This document shows, piece by piece, positions 21,820 to 33,915 of a DNA stretch of 64,000 nucleotides; within the stretch, counting starts at the first letter, position 1, and each line of letters opens with the position of its first letter. A model generated the notes under the pieces. It was not told where the DNA came from. It was given only the letters and a program-made list of their open reading frames with translations, and made no database searches. Origin of the DNA: Acanthochlamys bracteata (lineage: Eukaryota > Streptophyta > Magnoliopsida > Pandanales > Velloziaceae); assembly GCA_019914995.1 (NCBI GenBank), contig CM034127.1, forward strand, positions 3,224,001-3,288,000, read 5' to 3'. The translations under genes were made by a program, and so were the position numbers.

Positions 21820-24800
21820 AGGTTGGAGGGTATGTGAATTGATTCTTTGTATGATATACTTTTGCACGCTTTGCAGATAGGAAAGAGGTGCAGCTTCTTG
21901 TAGCTTGATCTAAATAGTTATTAAAAATCGATTGTTAATATGTAATTAAGAGGTTTTGTTCTAGTCATACAAGAATTTTTTATGGTATGGAGATAACATT
22001 ATTATATCAACAAGGTTATCTGTTTTTTATAAATTTTCTTTTTTATAGTTTTCCTACAGTAAAGTCTACATAGGTAATGACTGACACTGTGAAACTGATG
22101 TCCAAACAAACCATATTAAGGTGTACAGTCCACGCCATGGTTCTTGAGTTGAAGAGATGCGTTATAGTTCATACATTTCTTTGTTAGTTTGAATAGTAAG
22201 GATATTAAGGATAAAAGCAGTGATCAGATGATTTCTTGTGCTTTTACCACATTTGAATGACCAATCAAACAGAGTTTGATGGAGGTTATGATATTTAGAA
22301 ACCAATTGTCATTGTTTTCCAAAATCATAGCAGAAGCTCTTATTAAGGAGTAACCTGAACTGGCACAACAGAAGTTTATTACCACAGGCTTTTGTGTCAT
22401 TATATGGATACATTCGGTTGGCTTTATCCATTTATAGTACTGCTGTGGCAAGCTGATGCAAATGTATAGTGGAGCATAAACTCAATTGCATCCTTCATCT
22501 AGGAGTGTATTCATGATTAAAACCTGCAAAGTAACTAGTTTGATATTTTCAAGCAATAATTTAATTTCAATTGCTGCTTCAGTTATCTTATAGAGGTTTC
22601 GAGTGCAATGTGCATGGTTGGCCCTCTAAGCATACAGTCATGATTCTACATCATCCAGTGAGATGTCATATGCCCAGATTTTCATCTCAGTTTATTGGCT
22701 CATGCTTTTATGCCATTTAGAAAGAGGCTTTTAGTTCATTACTGACAAACAAGAGTTTCTCGGCTTTGTCTTTGTTCTTTTCTGCCGTTTTTCCTTACAG
22801 TTTCAAAAGAATGAGTGCTTCCTCAGTTTCTGTTAGAAGCATTTTATTTAAGCGTATGTGCACTGTTTAGTAATTACATCTAGTTTTAGGTGATCAAGGA
22901 AGATTCTGTTTCTCTTTGAAGTTTGGCTTGTTAGTTCATCCTGAGCAATATTTAGCTGAAGAACAATGCTAGCAATTATGATGTTGTAGATCACATTTTC
23001 CTCATCATACCATCATTTATCAAGTTTTAAGCAAGCATTATCACAGAAACAAACAACTGCATTTCTGTAATGATTTTGAGAACTGAAAATAACAATCTCT
23101 ACTTGATTGTAAGTGCATCTTTCAGCTTGTTTCCAAAGAAAAAGGTGTTTTCGATATGTAGATCAGAGACATGATCAAGGTTCTAAGGTATTTTTAACTT
23201 GTAAATGTCGGTACTTAAAGCTCCATTACGTGCTTTTATTTAACCATATCTTAAATTGTTAGGTTTTGAGGTATTAATTGAGCTTCCTCCAAGTTTGATT
23301 AGCCACATAGCTTCCTAGTTTGATTCGACTGAGCGAACAATCAAACTTGCAAGCTATGTTGCGTGGAATTTTCCTGGAATGAAGTTTTAGCTCCAATCCT
23401 CTCGCGTCATTTTCCCAGGAAGCTGCAATATCCACTGTTCCTGCTATCGTACCAGAATTCTGGATGTGTTGGAGGAACATCTCAAAGAACTTTGTGTCAG
23501 TATGTGTATCCGTATCTGTTATTTGGAATCTGTTGCTTGAAAGGAATAACATAACATTTGCTGTTTGGCTAAGTGCTTATTTACCAACTCACTAAATTCA
23601 TTTTTTTAAATTTATTTTTAATACAAAATAAATAATAATTTATTTCAGTTACACTCCAAATTTACTTTTTTTTAACAAATTTACTTTTAATTATTAACTC
23701 ATTTTTAAACTAAAGTAAATAAAAATTTTTAAAATAAAAGTTTTTTTTATCAAAATCTCACTTTCAAAATTTAAATTGTAAAACTAAAAATTTTAGTTTC
23801 AAACTCACTTTTAATACAAAATAAACACGAAAATTCACTTTTCACAAACTCATTTACAATTTTAAACTCATTTTTTACGAGCTCAATTTAAAAAAAGTGA
23901 AACTTAATACCAAGATAAGCACACCCTTAGTTATGCCACTCCTACGTTCACTGAGGTGGCAAGGCGATGATAACTTGTATTTTTGGGTGTTGTTTGCTTG
24001 TACTGTTGTTGGAACACCTGAGCTCTATTGAGAGCGGGTGCAGTTCCATTGTATCCTCCTCAGACCCCCATCCCGGGGAATGAAAGAGTGCCAGTTCCTC
24101 AAAAAGGGAAACAAAGAAAACACCTAGCATTTGTAAAGGGAAAATAATAATTTATATCACTCAAAAGTACGTACATGAACAACAGCTAATTACCAACAGA
24201 CTTTTTTTATAGCATATACCTGTAAAAGAAAGACTAATATACTGCATAAGCCAATGAATCAATGCTACGCATATTATTGATGATTAATTTATGAGAGTTG
24301 GTTTGCGTAAATGAAATTAACTAGAATGCGTACAACAAAAACTACAAGATTTCTTGTTCCACAGTCGAAGAGATTATTGGTTCAACTTCATATAGCCTTC
24401 TGCATTACCCCATGACTTCCATATAGCATGAATGTTATGAGCACAACACTGCCAGAACTCAACTCCTTTGCGCACCTTATTTATGCTTGTTTTGACAGAT
24501 TGGAAAGAATTAGAGTTTCTGAGTATATGGATCGGGGACTCCATCTTATTTGTGTGCCCGTTAATCCGGTCATCTTCACATTCTTAAGGTGCTGGTGCTG
24601 ACAAATAGGAAACACTCTAGGCTTTTGCCCTCGAGAAGAAATGGCTTGTAAACATGATGAAGGTAGTCAGTCATTCATGTTCTGTTTACTACTACACATT
24701 TCCTTATTCGCACTACAAAGTACCTGCAAGAAGCAGAAGGCAAGTGCATATCACAAACTGAAGTACCTGTTCTGACTAACGCTTTACTAAAATTGAAGGA

Positions 24801-25559
24801 ACCTAATGACAGAAAATCAAACATTTATTGAATTATGATAAAGCATTTTAGAATCCATGCTTAACATATAGGAACTTAACAAAAATTCAAGTTCCGGTGA
24901 TTCTAGTTTTCCACTTTGTGGATCCAAATCTACTCTATGTAGAACACATTATCAGGTTTTGTCATCTGGAAAGCACACCATCAGTTATCTGATTGTCGAG
25001 ACATAGAAATCATGTACTTAGTCAATGTAATTGATCTAATAAAGGATGAGGTTCAACCAGAAGATAAGCAGGAGTGATAATACCAGTTTTCAAAAGAAAA
25101 CATAAGTGCGGTTTATTCAAATACTTTATACAGATAAATTTTGCCTCAAACACCCAGACTTTGGGGAATTACCCACATGCTTGCAGTGGTAAATAATTGA
25201 GACTTGGCTTAAAGTGTGCAAAAGCCTCGAAAGAGGGGTAATACAGGTTTGTTGTGGCTGAGAATTTATCAATTTGTCAACAAGCATATTGATTTCACAC
25301 AAGCAGGTCAACTCACTGATTAGTTGAAGTGGAGGATTCTTATACAAGTATAAAACAGTGAACAAACACCGCTGTATACATAATACAGCACACATGTTAA
25401 TTGAGCAATTTCTTTGTGGAACTGTCATGCAGAAGAAGAAAATCATATTTAATATTCTTGGAAAAGGAAATCACAATTTCAGAAATGGTTGAAGAAATAA
25501 AAGCATAAGCAGGAGCTGTATGGTCCAACATTTACGACATAAATACCTCAAAACCTTGC
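21820..25559. other. Intergenic, about 3.7 kb
   Basis: No gene recognised. Contains an AT-rich MITE-like element at about 23565-23935. Frames of 60-106 codons elsewhere show no family features. The right part is the 3' flank of the minus-strand B3 gene. Confidence 0.45.
23565..23935. repeat. AT-rich MITE-like element
   Basis: Begins GGCTAAGTGCTTATTTACC and ends AATACCAAGATAAGCACACC, which form an imperfect terminal inverted repeat around GTGCTTAT. The interior is A/T-rich and repeats the phrase TTTTTAATACAAAATAAA twice (about 23616 and 23809). A close variant occurs at about 54294. No coding capacity, so a non-autonomous element is the best reading. Confidence 0.45.
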
Positions 25560-27358
25560 TTATGTGTCTGATTTGTGTACTATCTGAACATTGAAAACAC
25601 CCTTTTCTTGTGAAACAAGCTCGAAGATGCACTTATCACCCAACTGCAGATTGTTATTCTCAGCAAATGTTCGCCAACCCATTCCAAACACAGCGCGATA
25701 GTTCACAATTCCTTGCTGGTTACACAAGCGAAGGCATACAGGCCACGATCTCCCATGTGGATCCAGAAGTGTCATATCACGGTTATCATGCAATCCATTC
25801 GCGTCCTTAAATGCCATAGGGATGTTCTGCGTGAATTCCACGTCTTAATAACTCTGTATCTCTACTCATGCACGTAATACATAAGGTGAATTTGTATAAA
25901 GAATTGGTAAAAAGCATCAAAAGGGACCAAAGCATGGTACAGTTGACAAAACTGGAATCAGAAAACACGTGTTCGATGCAAATTATGGTTGCATAATGAA
26001 TGTGCTAACCATGATATAAGAATGCACAAGGATCACGCATGAACAAAGCAGAGCGCAAACAGAAGGATGCAAACAGCATAATTATGCAATTAACAGAATC
26101 AGCTCACCAGTTGCTTCCACTTAAGGTCCGTATAGTGTATAACTGCCTCAAAGATATGTGGGTTCTCCGCACAAAAGTGTTTCATTGTCCTTTCCTTTGA
26201 CTTTTCGTTTAACCCCATCAAGCTTCGAGGTGTATCTGCGTTGATGCAATAAGATGTTTGCAACTAATTAAGACAACCAATTTGGGACTAATTAAGACAA
26301 CCAATTTGCAACTAATTAAGAAAACCAAATCGAAATAATAAGTAAAGAACTCTAAAGCTCAAGAAACATTCTTACACTTAGTCTTCTTCTTCTTCTTCTT
26401 CTTCAGAACTTTCAGATCTTTTGAACTGCTGATCACTGGATAACAGATGATCTCGCAGCCAGTAAGGTCATATGCAGTGAAGGTGAACACCATGTTGCCT
26501 TGGTAAAATATAAGTAAAAAGTACCCCTCCTTCAAATTATTATCAATGACAACTTCTTCCCACCCTTCTCCAAAATACATGCCATCTTCATCTTCACAAA
26601 TTCTAACTGGCCAAGGAGTACTAACTGGATTTATCATTTTGGCTTCTCTGCAAGTTTCTCCACTAAGATATTTGGTGAAATCCTTTGGAATTGTCTGCAA
26701 CATTTACATTTTAAGTTACTTTTAAGTATAAAAAATTCTAAAACACCAATTAAGAAGTTACTTTGTAAGGTATTGTCTGTATCAACAGTTCCAATAGCCT
26801 CGCACCAATTTGCAACTAATGCTTTTTTACTATGCCAGGGTAAACAACACGTTCTGCCTTTCCACTTCTCAAGGTGGCTTTGGGAAAGCTCTCCTCATAA
26901 ATCAAGTCAAGTGAATAACAAATGAGGATGCCTATTTCTCCTAGAAACAAATTATCCTACACATGCACAAGTATGATAACAGCAGCACATATTGGGGACA
27001 AATGGACAAGCTTTTTTAGAACAGCACTCCTATATGTTGAAATACCAGGTTTGCAAATCATCTAGGACCTCCAAAACAGTTGCCAAATATCTAATCAGGA
27101 AGAGAAGACACTCTCTGTTATTCGACAAAATTCTGTCTAAACTCAACTTCACACTTTAAGACCTTTTCTATAAAAATCTATAGACCAGCTCAACTTGTTC
27201 TATGCAGAGAAAAAGAAAAAAAAATTAAATCCCCAAAAAAGAAATTTACGTACCATTCTCTGGAACGAGCTCCGAAGTAAGACCTTGAAGAATGAGGGAC
27301 GATCACAGGCATTAGAGCTCCGAAGCCACTTCTTCCCATCTTCAGGGTCTCTCCCCAT
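25560..27358 (-). CDS. Two-B3-domain (REM-like) DNA-binding protein
   Basis: Four exons on the minus strand: 27358-27254, 26694-26376, 26235-26108 and 25826-25560, with canonical splice sites and consistent phases, giving 272 residues. The first B3 domain (about 22-115) crosses exons 1-2: SFFKVLLRSSFQRM, then TIPKDFTKYLSGE and FGEGWEEVVIDNNLKEGYFL. A basic run of seven lysines encoded by a CTT repeat follows (26382-26404). The second B3 domain (about 180-272) lies in exons 3-4: IPMAFKDANG, GRSWPVCLRL, GMGWRTFAENNNLQLGDKCI and IFELV. Plant B3 proteins bind DNA in the nucleus; this arrangement is of REM type. A diverged relic of the first domain lies upstream at 28661-28903. Targets unknown. 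Confidence 0.85.
26260..26331. repeat. Three-copy 24-base minisatellite in a B3 intron
   Basis: Units 26260-26283, 26284-26307 and 26308-26331 share ACTAATTAAGA and ACCAA, with a few substitutions. It lies in intron 2 of the B3 gene, between 26236 and 26375. Confidence 0.8.
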
Positions 27359-28660
27359 AATTCCAACCCAAACCACAAATTGCAGCTCGCAAGAAAACCA
27401 AAAACCCAGAATAATGAAAAAATGAAAACTTCTCAAAAGCGGGAGATCGTCAGAGAATAAATTGGCAACAGAAATTGAACGAAGGAATTTCCTGCCCAAG
27501 AAAAAAATATTTCTCAAGTGTTTTACTTGTACTTTCTTCTTCTCCAGTCGGACGATGCGAAAAAGTTGTTCTTTTTACAACCAGATTCAGAAATCCACTA
27601 ATGCTACTTGCTTGAGACAGGTATCTTGTCTTGTGAACAGAGAGATCGAATCTTCGCGGCGGTCGTATATTAGCTACAGGCTGGTGATCAACAGATCACC
27701 CCATGCCCTAGCACTTAGGCAACGGGGGAACCCACCCGGATAAGAATCCTTACTGGGAAGCCTTGTAATAGCGTGCGCTTTCAATTACGCGGACTTATTT
27801 TTCTTTTCATCTGATTTTAAATTCGAACTCAATTATTATATTTTAATTTAATTAAATTTATTAGATTTATCTGTAATTTACTTCTGATCGTAACTCAATT
27901 CTACCAAATTTAGTTTTAAAACACATCCTAATAAGAACTACAGGATAGCAATGGGCATTATATTGTTTTCTGATAATATTATCATGAGCTGTTCTCCGCA
28001 TGAGTATTTAAAGATGAATAGCTGAATACATGCAACTTCGCAAAAAGCTAAACGGCATGTTCTGCATCAAACACAGATTCATCAACATTGCAACGCATCC
28101 AAGCCCTCAACTATTATGCTATACATGCGAACAAAAACGAAGTGCTGAAACACTAATTAACTAATTAGGTGCAAGTATTCGCTTTACCGTATAGTTATGT
28201 TGGAGTCGTATTTTAAATGCATTAACTGAATTTAATAAAATTAAATTTTGTAAAAATAAAGTTCAATAAAAAATAAAATTCAATAAATGTAACATTTTTA
28301 GTAATATTTAAAATAAATAAAGTGAAATTTAAAATTAAATTTTAATAAAAGTAAAATTTGATGTAAAAATAAAAGTAGAATTTGAAATGAAAATTGAAGT
28401 ACTTGAAGTGGTTCAATTCAAAATCTTAAAAAAAAAATTAGAGTTCTGTGTATTTGAAATAAATGTGATATTAAGAAGAATATATTACAGCTTCAAATCA
28501 GTCTGGCTTCGTGAGACAGTAATACACGAACTTTCTTCATTGGCTTCTTTGATAAAACCATCTCTATACATAACGGTGGACTTCCTTGTGCTCTGAAACA
28601 GTTAAGGTCAATTGCTCTGAAAAAATAAAAAGGTCAATTGCCAGAAGGGATTACCCTTGC
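27359..28660. other. Intergenic
   Basis: Promoter and 5' flank of the minus-strand B3 gene, then an AT-rich block at 28200-28450. No gene recognised. Confidence 0.45.
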
Positions 28661-28903
28661 AAAGCTGGACTTCCTTGTGCTTTTCGGCAATTTTTGAAGA
28701 TTGATCGTAGCTCCTCTCACAACTACTGAGGTCGTACATGGTGAAGGTAGTAAAAACTATCAAGATTTACCCCGTTGACCAGATCAATCGATTTTACAAG
28801 CTCTTCCCACCCATCTTCCAAGACCTCCCAGCAGCTTCGACTGTGTTAGCTTCCGTGCAGTCTCTTCACTAAGTTGTTTCTGTACAAATTCCCCTGGAAT
28901 TGG
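28661..28903 (-). pseudogene. Relic of a B3-domain exon
   Basis: On the minus strand, an acceptor-like TGTAG is followed by IPGEFVQKQLSEETARKLT, which aligns to the exon 2 start IPKDFTKYLSGETCREAK of the intact B3 gene. Then come WEVLEDGWEELVKSIDL (against FGEGWEEVVIDNNL) and, after a shift, FTTFTMYDLSSCE (against FTFTAYDLTGCE). The middle of the domain is missing and the frame changes at least twice. The end overlaps a short duplicated segment: TGGACTTCCTTGTGCT occurs at 28577-28592 and 28666-28681. Confidence 0.7.
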
Positions 28904-29793
28904 CTACAGATGAAAACAAAAGTTATCAACTTTATAGTAGAAAAAATTAACTTGTAGAATATTTTGATCACAAGGTTGTCAGCTTTATAAATAATAAAGC
29001 ACTTAACTTTCGGAACAAATTGATTAATTTTGAATAAATCTCTACAGAAGTAGGCTCAATTTCATTTCTGCTCTATCTTCGTTTGCAGAATTAAAATAAA
29101 AAGCATAAAGGCAGTTTATCGAGTAGGTGCTCGCAAAAACGATACCAGCTTAGAAAGCGATCGTCGCAAGAGAACGACTAAGAACGAGGGAGGAGTCTGC
29201 TTCCTACCCATTGCACAAATGCAGCTTCTCCAGTTCTTCTTTCACACAAAATCTGTACAAAATTTTTGGATTCTTTGAAATAAAATATAATAAACGATCT
29301 TTTCTCCAAGGAGTCGTTGGTTTCTTTGAAGACTCCGTGGTTCCCGCTCTGACATAAATTGAAACTGAATTGATTGAATACAGCAGGTGAAATAAAAAGA
29401 GAGAGAACGCCTAAGCCATTGATTACCTGCTTAGAAAGCTCTTACTGGGCTCAGAACAGGCGCAGTTCACTTTCATTTTGTGCTATTATCTGTCTAGCTT
29501 ATAAAGCCCATAGTTTCTTTTAGTAACTAAAAGCCTACAAATGCATGCAAACCTAATTAAAAAGTTTTTTTCTCCCTTACGTTTTTGCTTAGAAAATTTT
29601 TTAAAACAAAATTTCTTTTTCTACATTCTGATTTGAATATCTTACATTACAATTTGCAAGCAATTAATAAGTTATTTATGGCAGAAATTTGAATAACCAA
29701 GATTAATAAGATTAGTTTGAATTCAGAAAGCACTGATTTGAACTGACTTGCTTCAGTTATAACTTTCTAAAACTTTTTACATGAAACACTAGA
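28904..29793. other. Intergenic
   Basis: No first exon for the B3 relic could be found here. Nothing else recognised; the right end is the promoter of the defensin-like gene. Confidence 0.4.
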
Positions 29794-29800
29794 TATAAAG
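29794..29800 (+). promoter_or_regulatory. TATA box of the defensin-like gene
   Basis: TATAAAG, 65-71 bases before the ATG at 29865. Confidence 0.5.
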
Positions 29801-29864
29801 GTTTCCTACGTGAAAGAAAATCTCATAGAAAAGAAAAGTTAAAAACAATTGTATTTGAAGGTGA

Positions 29865-30163
29865 ATGAAGATGAAGGTTTCTCATGGATGCTTCTTGTTT
29901 CTTATCGTCTTCTTCGTTCTTGTATCAGGTAAATAATATTTAGATTCTTATAGTCGTTCCTTTATCGCGAAATCGTTTTAACTGTTGAAATTCTTGTAGG
30001 GATGAAAACGGTGGATGCAAACACATGTATTCAGAACATTCCGATAAGGATCATACAGTGCATCGACGCCGCTTGCCGTAACGTTTGCAATAGAGCTCAT
30101 AACGGTGCAAACGGCCGGTGCTATGAAGGACTCAAAATATGTCTCTGCTCTTGGCCTTGCTAG
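29865..30163 (+). CDS. Defensin-like (DEFL) secreted cysteine-rich peptide
   Basis: Two exons, 29865-29928 and 30000-30163, joined in phase 1 across a 71-base intron (TCAG|GTAAAT and TTGTAG|GG). The product is 75 residues. The first exon is mainly a signal peptide with core CFLFLIVFFVLVS; the intron sits just after it, as in most plant defensin-like genes. The mature part has eight cysteines in the order C-x10-C-x4-C-x3-C-x10-C-x6-C-x1-C-x3-C, ending CLCSWPC. The CxxxC and CxC spacing is the mark of the cysteine-stabilised alpha-beta fold. Such peptides act outside the cell in defence or in signalling during reproduction; which one applies here is unknown. A second in-frame ATG lies two codons in, so the start could be 29871. 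Confidence 0.8.
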
Positions 30164-31005
30164 ATTTGATTACATACAGCAGAGTGAAGCATTCCTTTTA
30201 CCTTCAATCTTTTTTAAAATTTAATTCTGGTATTATTTATCAAGATCGCTTATAAAGTTTTATATTTGCAAACAAAGAATGAATGTTCGTTAGTTGTGAA
30301 AATAATACAGAGGATCAAGAATTGAAGGATTTGTTAAAGCAGTTTAAGGAGGGGAAAAACTTCTGTTTATATTCTTGATAATCATGGTATCAATTGAAAT
30401 GCTTAAACATCCTCGCAGATGGTTTATAGATCTGTTGGTACAACGTGCAATGGACCTAACATGCACCAATTTAATATGACTCAATTTTTTTGCGTCCAAA
30501 ATTTCTTTTTTGTTAAGTTATATTAGATTAAAGTGTTAAATAAGTATGGTTTTTAACTAATTTTTAAGGACAAGAAGATTTTTCCAAAATTAATGATCAG
30601 GATCAGAGCTTTAAAATCGGAGTTAGAAACTTGGAAAACCATAATTACCAAACCAAACAATCCAGAGAGACCAACTTTAATGCTTTTCTTTTATAACGTG
30701 ATCTCGTTCTTTAAGAAATCTCAATCCACGCAAATAATGAAACTCTTCAAAACCCAAAAGAGAAGAAGAAGAAGAAAATTCATGGGTTTCTGAAAAAAAG
30801 CGTCGTTCGATATTAGATAAGATTTTTACATCCAATAAACAATAATTGATTACTCATACAGTGCATAAAGTTTTTACTGTATGCAACAGTAACATGTATT
30901 CCTCTTGCCATCTTTTTACGTCGTATAATTAATAATCTTATCGTACATGACTATTGGTCACAAAGGAAAGGGAAAAGTAAAGAATGATACTGATCTTAAA
31001 ATGAA
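30164..31005. other. Intergenic between convergent genes
   Basis: 3' flanks of the defensin-like gene and of the minus-strand expansin gene. No gene recognised. Confidence 0.5.
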
Positions 31006-33915
31006 TCAGAAAGGAAACTGCTTGCCGACGTAGGTCTGTCCGTAGGACCAGTTATGAGGAGCGACATTGTAGGAGGTTAGAGTAATGCCATCGCTAGTGG
31101 TGACCTCAAAGGAGAGGGGCTGGCCATGGAAATCAGCACTGATGTGCCAGTTTTGTCCCCAATTTCGACCCATGTCAAGCCAACCCGTTTTTGAACCCTT
31201 AATCTTCACAGCGGTTACATCACCTGCACCGGCTACATTGCTTATTAGCACCGTCAGAAAGGAACCTCGTCCATCCACCGTGAACCGCACCCCACCATCT
31301 CTCACACACTTGATCCTAGATATAGCAACATTAAAGGTTGATGTTAGTTATACAAATTAAAAGCAGCAATAGGATCTATACCATCAGACAAACAATTTTG
31401 GTAGTTGATTAAATCTAGATTAGAGACCCATGGTAGGACTAGATTATTTCTACGGAAAGAAGGCAACTATTATAGCTATTAGTAGGTGGATTATAAATCA
31501 TCTACAAGTGAAGCCAAAATGACATCACTTCTCCGTCTTCTTCATCTTGAACTCATCAACGCTTGTGTGTAACTGGAACTAAACTATTTGTGCGCTCGTC
31601 ATTCCCTAATAAGTTCTACAAATGTATTAGTCTATAAGAAGTTCAAGCTTTCAGTTTGGAGAAAGTAAATTCTTGAGAATGTCTAGAGCATTGCAATTAC
31701 CAACACTGATATGCCTGCACATTGCTACTGCTCAAAATCCTGCTCGTCAGAAGCAATCCTTAGGGGCATACCCAAACCTTTGTTCTGCTCAGGTGCCTTG
31801 ATTTAGGTCCTACACTCCTACTTGAAAGCCCAAGATTATGTTAAGATTTTGACCACCTTTACCAGACATATGAAACCTGAGGTCATGTACTGCTCACAAA
31901 ATTGATAATATATGCAGGAGATATTGGGTCGAGTTCTAACTAAACAAAGAAAACATCCTTCATGAAGTCCTAGGCTTCTCTATGGTGCTTATTCTGCTGC
32001 TTCTTTTCAGTGTCCATTTCTTATAATCATCAATTTCAGAACCTTACATGCTCTTGCCATCATTTTTGCATGCCACAATCCCTATATTTAACTCAACCTA
32101 TATTTTATCATTTCTTCTCTGTGTATGAGGTGGTGACACCTAATATCTGATCTACTACCATGTCTTCTTCTCTACGGTACCGCTCTTCCTCTCATCTTCA
32201 TTCTCCCCGTATCTCATTCCTAACACCAGCCACTAGTTATTATCGGTGCATCCTTGTCATCCTTGATGAACTATTTTCAATCTTACCTTGTTATTGCTTG
32301 TGACTTTTAATGATCAGATTCAAGATCCAGCTACCTATTCAGCTTTCAAAATTTGCAAAATAATGCCATGCGAGTCATAAACACCTTTTACTGCAGTCAA
32401 GTTTTACTGAGCTTCTGAAACATTCAGGTTAGTGGTAGCCCCTAAAATACAGGACACTCTCTTTCACATTTACAAACTAAAATATCAACTTATATAAGAA
32501 CTAAAATTTATTCAAGCATTAGGATTAAAAAGCTTTGGCTCTAATTAACTTGCTTGTCAAATTAACCAACCATAAAATGGCTCCTCCCACTAGTTTCCTT
32601 CTTCTATTAAGAATACAGCTTGCATTTGTTTCACTGAGCTAAGAATTCTTAAGTCATAGCACTTCAGGTGACAAAAATGACCATCTCAGGCCACCTATTA
32701 ATGGATCTTTCGGACCATAAGTTTTAAACGCAAACTACTACGCAGTAGCAGTCACCCTTCTTTAAGAAAATTAATTATGGCTCACTATCCTATGTACTTT
32801 ATTAAGGAGAAGCAGCTGTGCAACATCAATTCATTCAGCAATCACCAAGAAAAGAAGATAAAGCTGCAATGGCTACTTCTTTCTTTCCTTTCCCATCATC
32901 AAATCTATGAAGGATCCCAGCAATCAAGAATCAAACATGACAACATGCAAGACTGCCTTGATAAATCATAAGAATATCGAACTGAAATAATTACCTGCGG
33001 TACTGGATAGGCATGACACCAGCTTTCCAAAAGGCAATCTTCTCAAATGCAGCTATGGGCATAACAAAGTGGTGATTCGGCAGATTACAATACCCGCCAG
33101 CATCAGCAGGCAGCCCATAATTCGGTGCACAGAAGTTTGTGGCTGTGACGACAATTGAGGTTCCTGGAATGCAGTACCTCAGCTCCTGGACGCAACGGAT
33201 CTCATAGCAGCTGCCGCATGCCGCACCTTTATTGAATAACGCTTGGCTTAATCCCGCTGTTGCCATGCCGTACCCTGCCCGTCCCAGGTCTCCATACCCG
33301 CAAGCTCCTCCTACACAATTTGACAACGCAAGGGGAAAATTAGGCAACTTGAATACTTAAGCAGGAATATATATCCCAAAAGAGATAATTCTGAACGAGA
33401 AATTGTAAGAAATCATAGAATCTACAAGCGTAAGCTGATTAATCTACTTTAAAGAGAAGATTTCAGTAAATTACTAAATTTACAGAAGTTGGTATAGTTA
33501 ATCAAGGCAAAAACTAAAAAGGATTGAGTCCTTAGAAAGAACAGATAAAAAAACACACCACATAGAAGCTTAAGCTAATCAAGGAAGGAAAATTACTTAG
33601 AATTCAAGAGTAGGTTTTCAGAAACCGCTCACCAGAAACTTAATCTGATAAATGCACTCAAAAAGAATAAAAAAGAAAAAAGAAAAAATTCCAATCTTTT
33701 GAACTGAAATCAAAGGATAGAGTGATGAGCTACTAACCGACAGAGTCTCGCGGATCGGATGCAGCGTAGAATGTTGCCTTGGCAGAGTTCCATTCAGAGA
33801 GAGCAGCCGAGGAATAAGAGGAGTGTGTAGAGTGAGCAGAACAGTGGAGTGTCGAACTCAGTACCAACACAACTGCAAGAAATTGTTGTACATGATAACA
33901 ACTGTTCTCTGGCAT
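31006..33915 (-). CDS. EXPA13: Alpha-expansin, EXPA13-like
   Basis: Three exons on the minus strand: 33915-33738, 33310-32995 and 31315-31006, giving 267 residues, usual for the family. An N-terminal signal peptide ([18 protein letters not shown]) leads to the GH45-like domain ([29 protein letters not shown], Cys-rich, [10 protein letters not shown]). The C-terminal CBM63-like domain follows ([49 protein letters not shown]). Expansins loosen the cell wall at acid pH without hydrolysis. The phrase [19 protein letters not shown] and the sequence HHFV in place of the usual HFD motif agree with the EXPA13 subgroup as I remember it. Intron 2 is long (1679 bases) for this family. The start at 33915 is chosen because the signal peptide begins there. 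Subgroup assignment is from memory. Confidence 0.9.
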
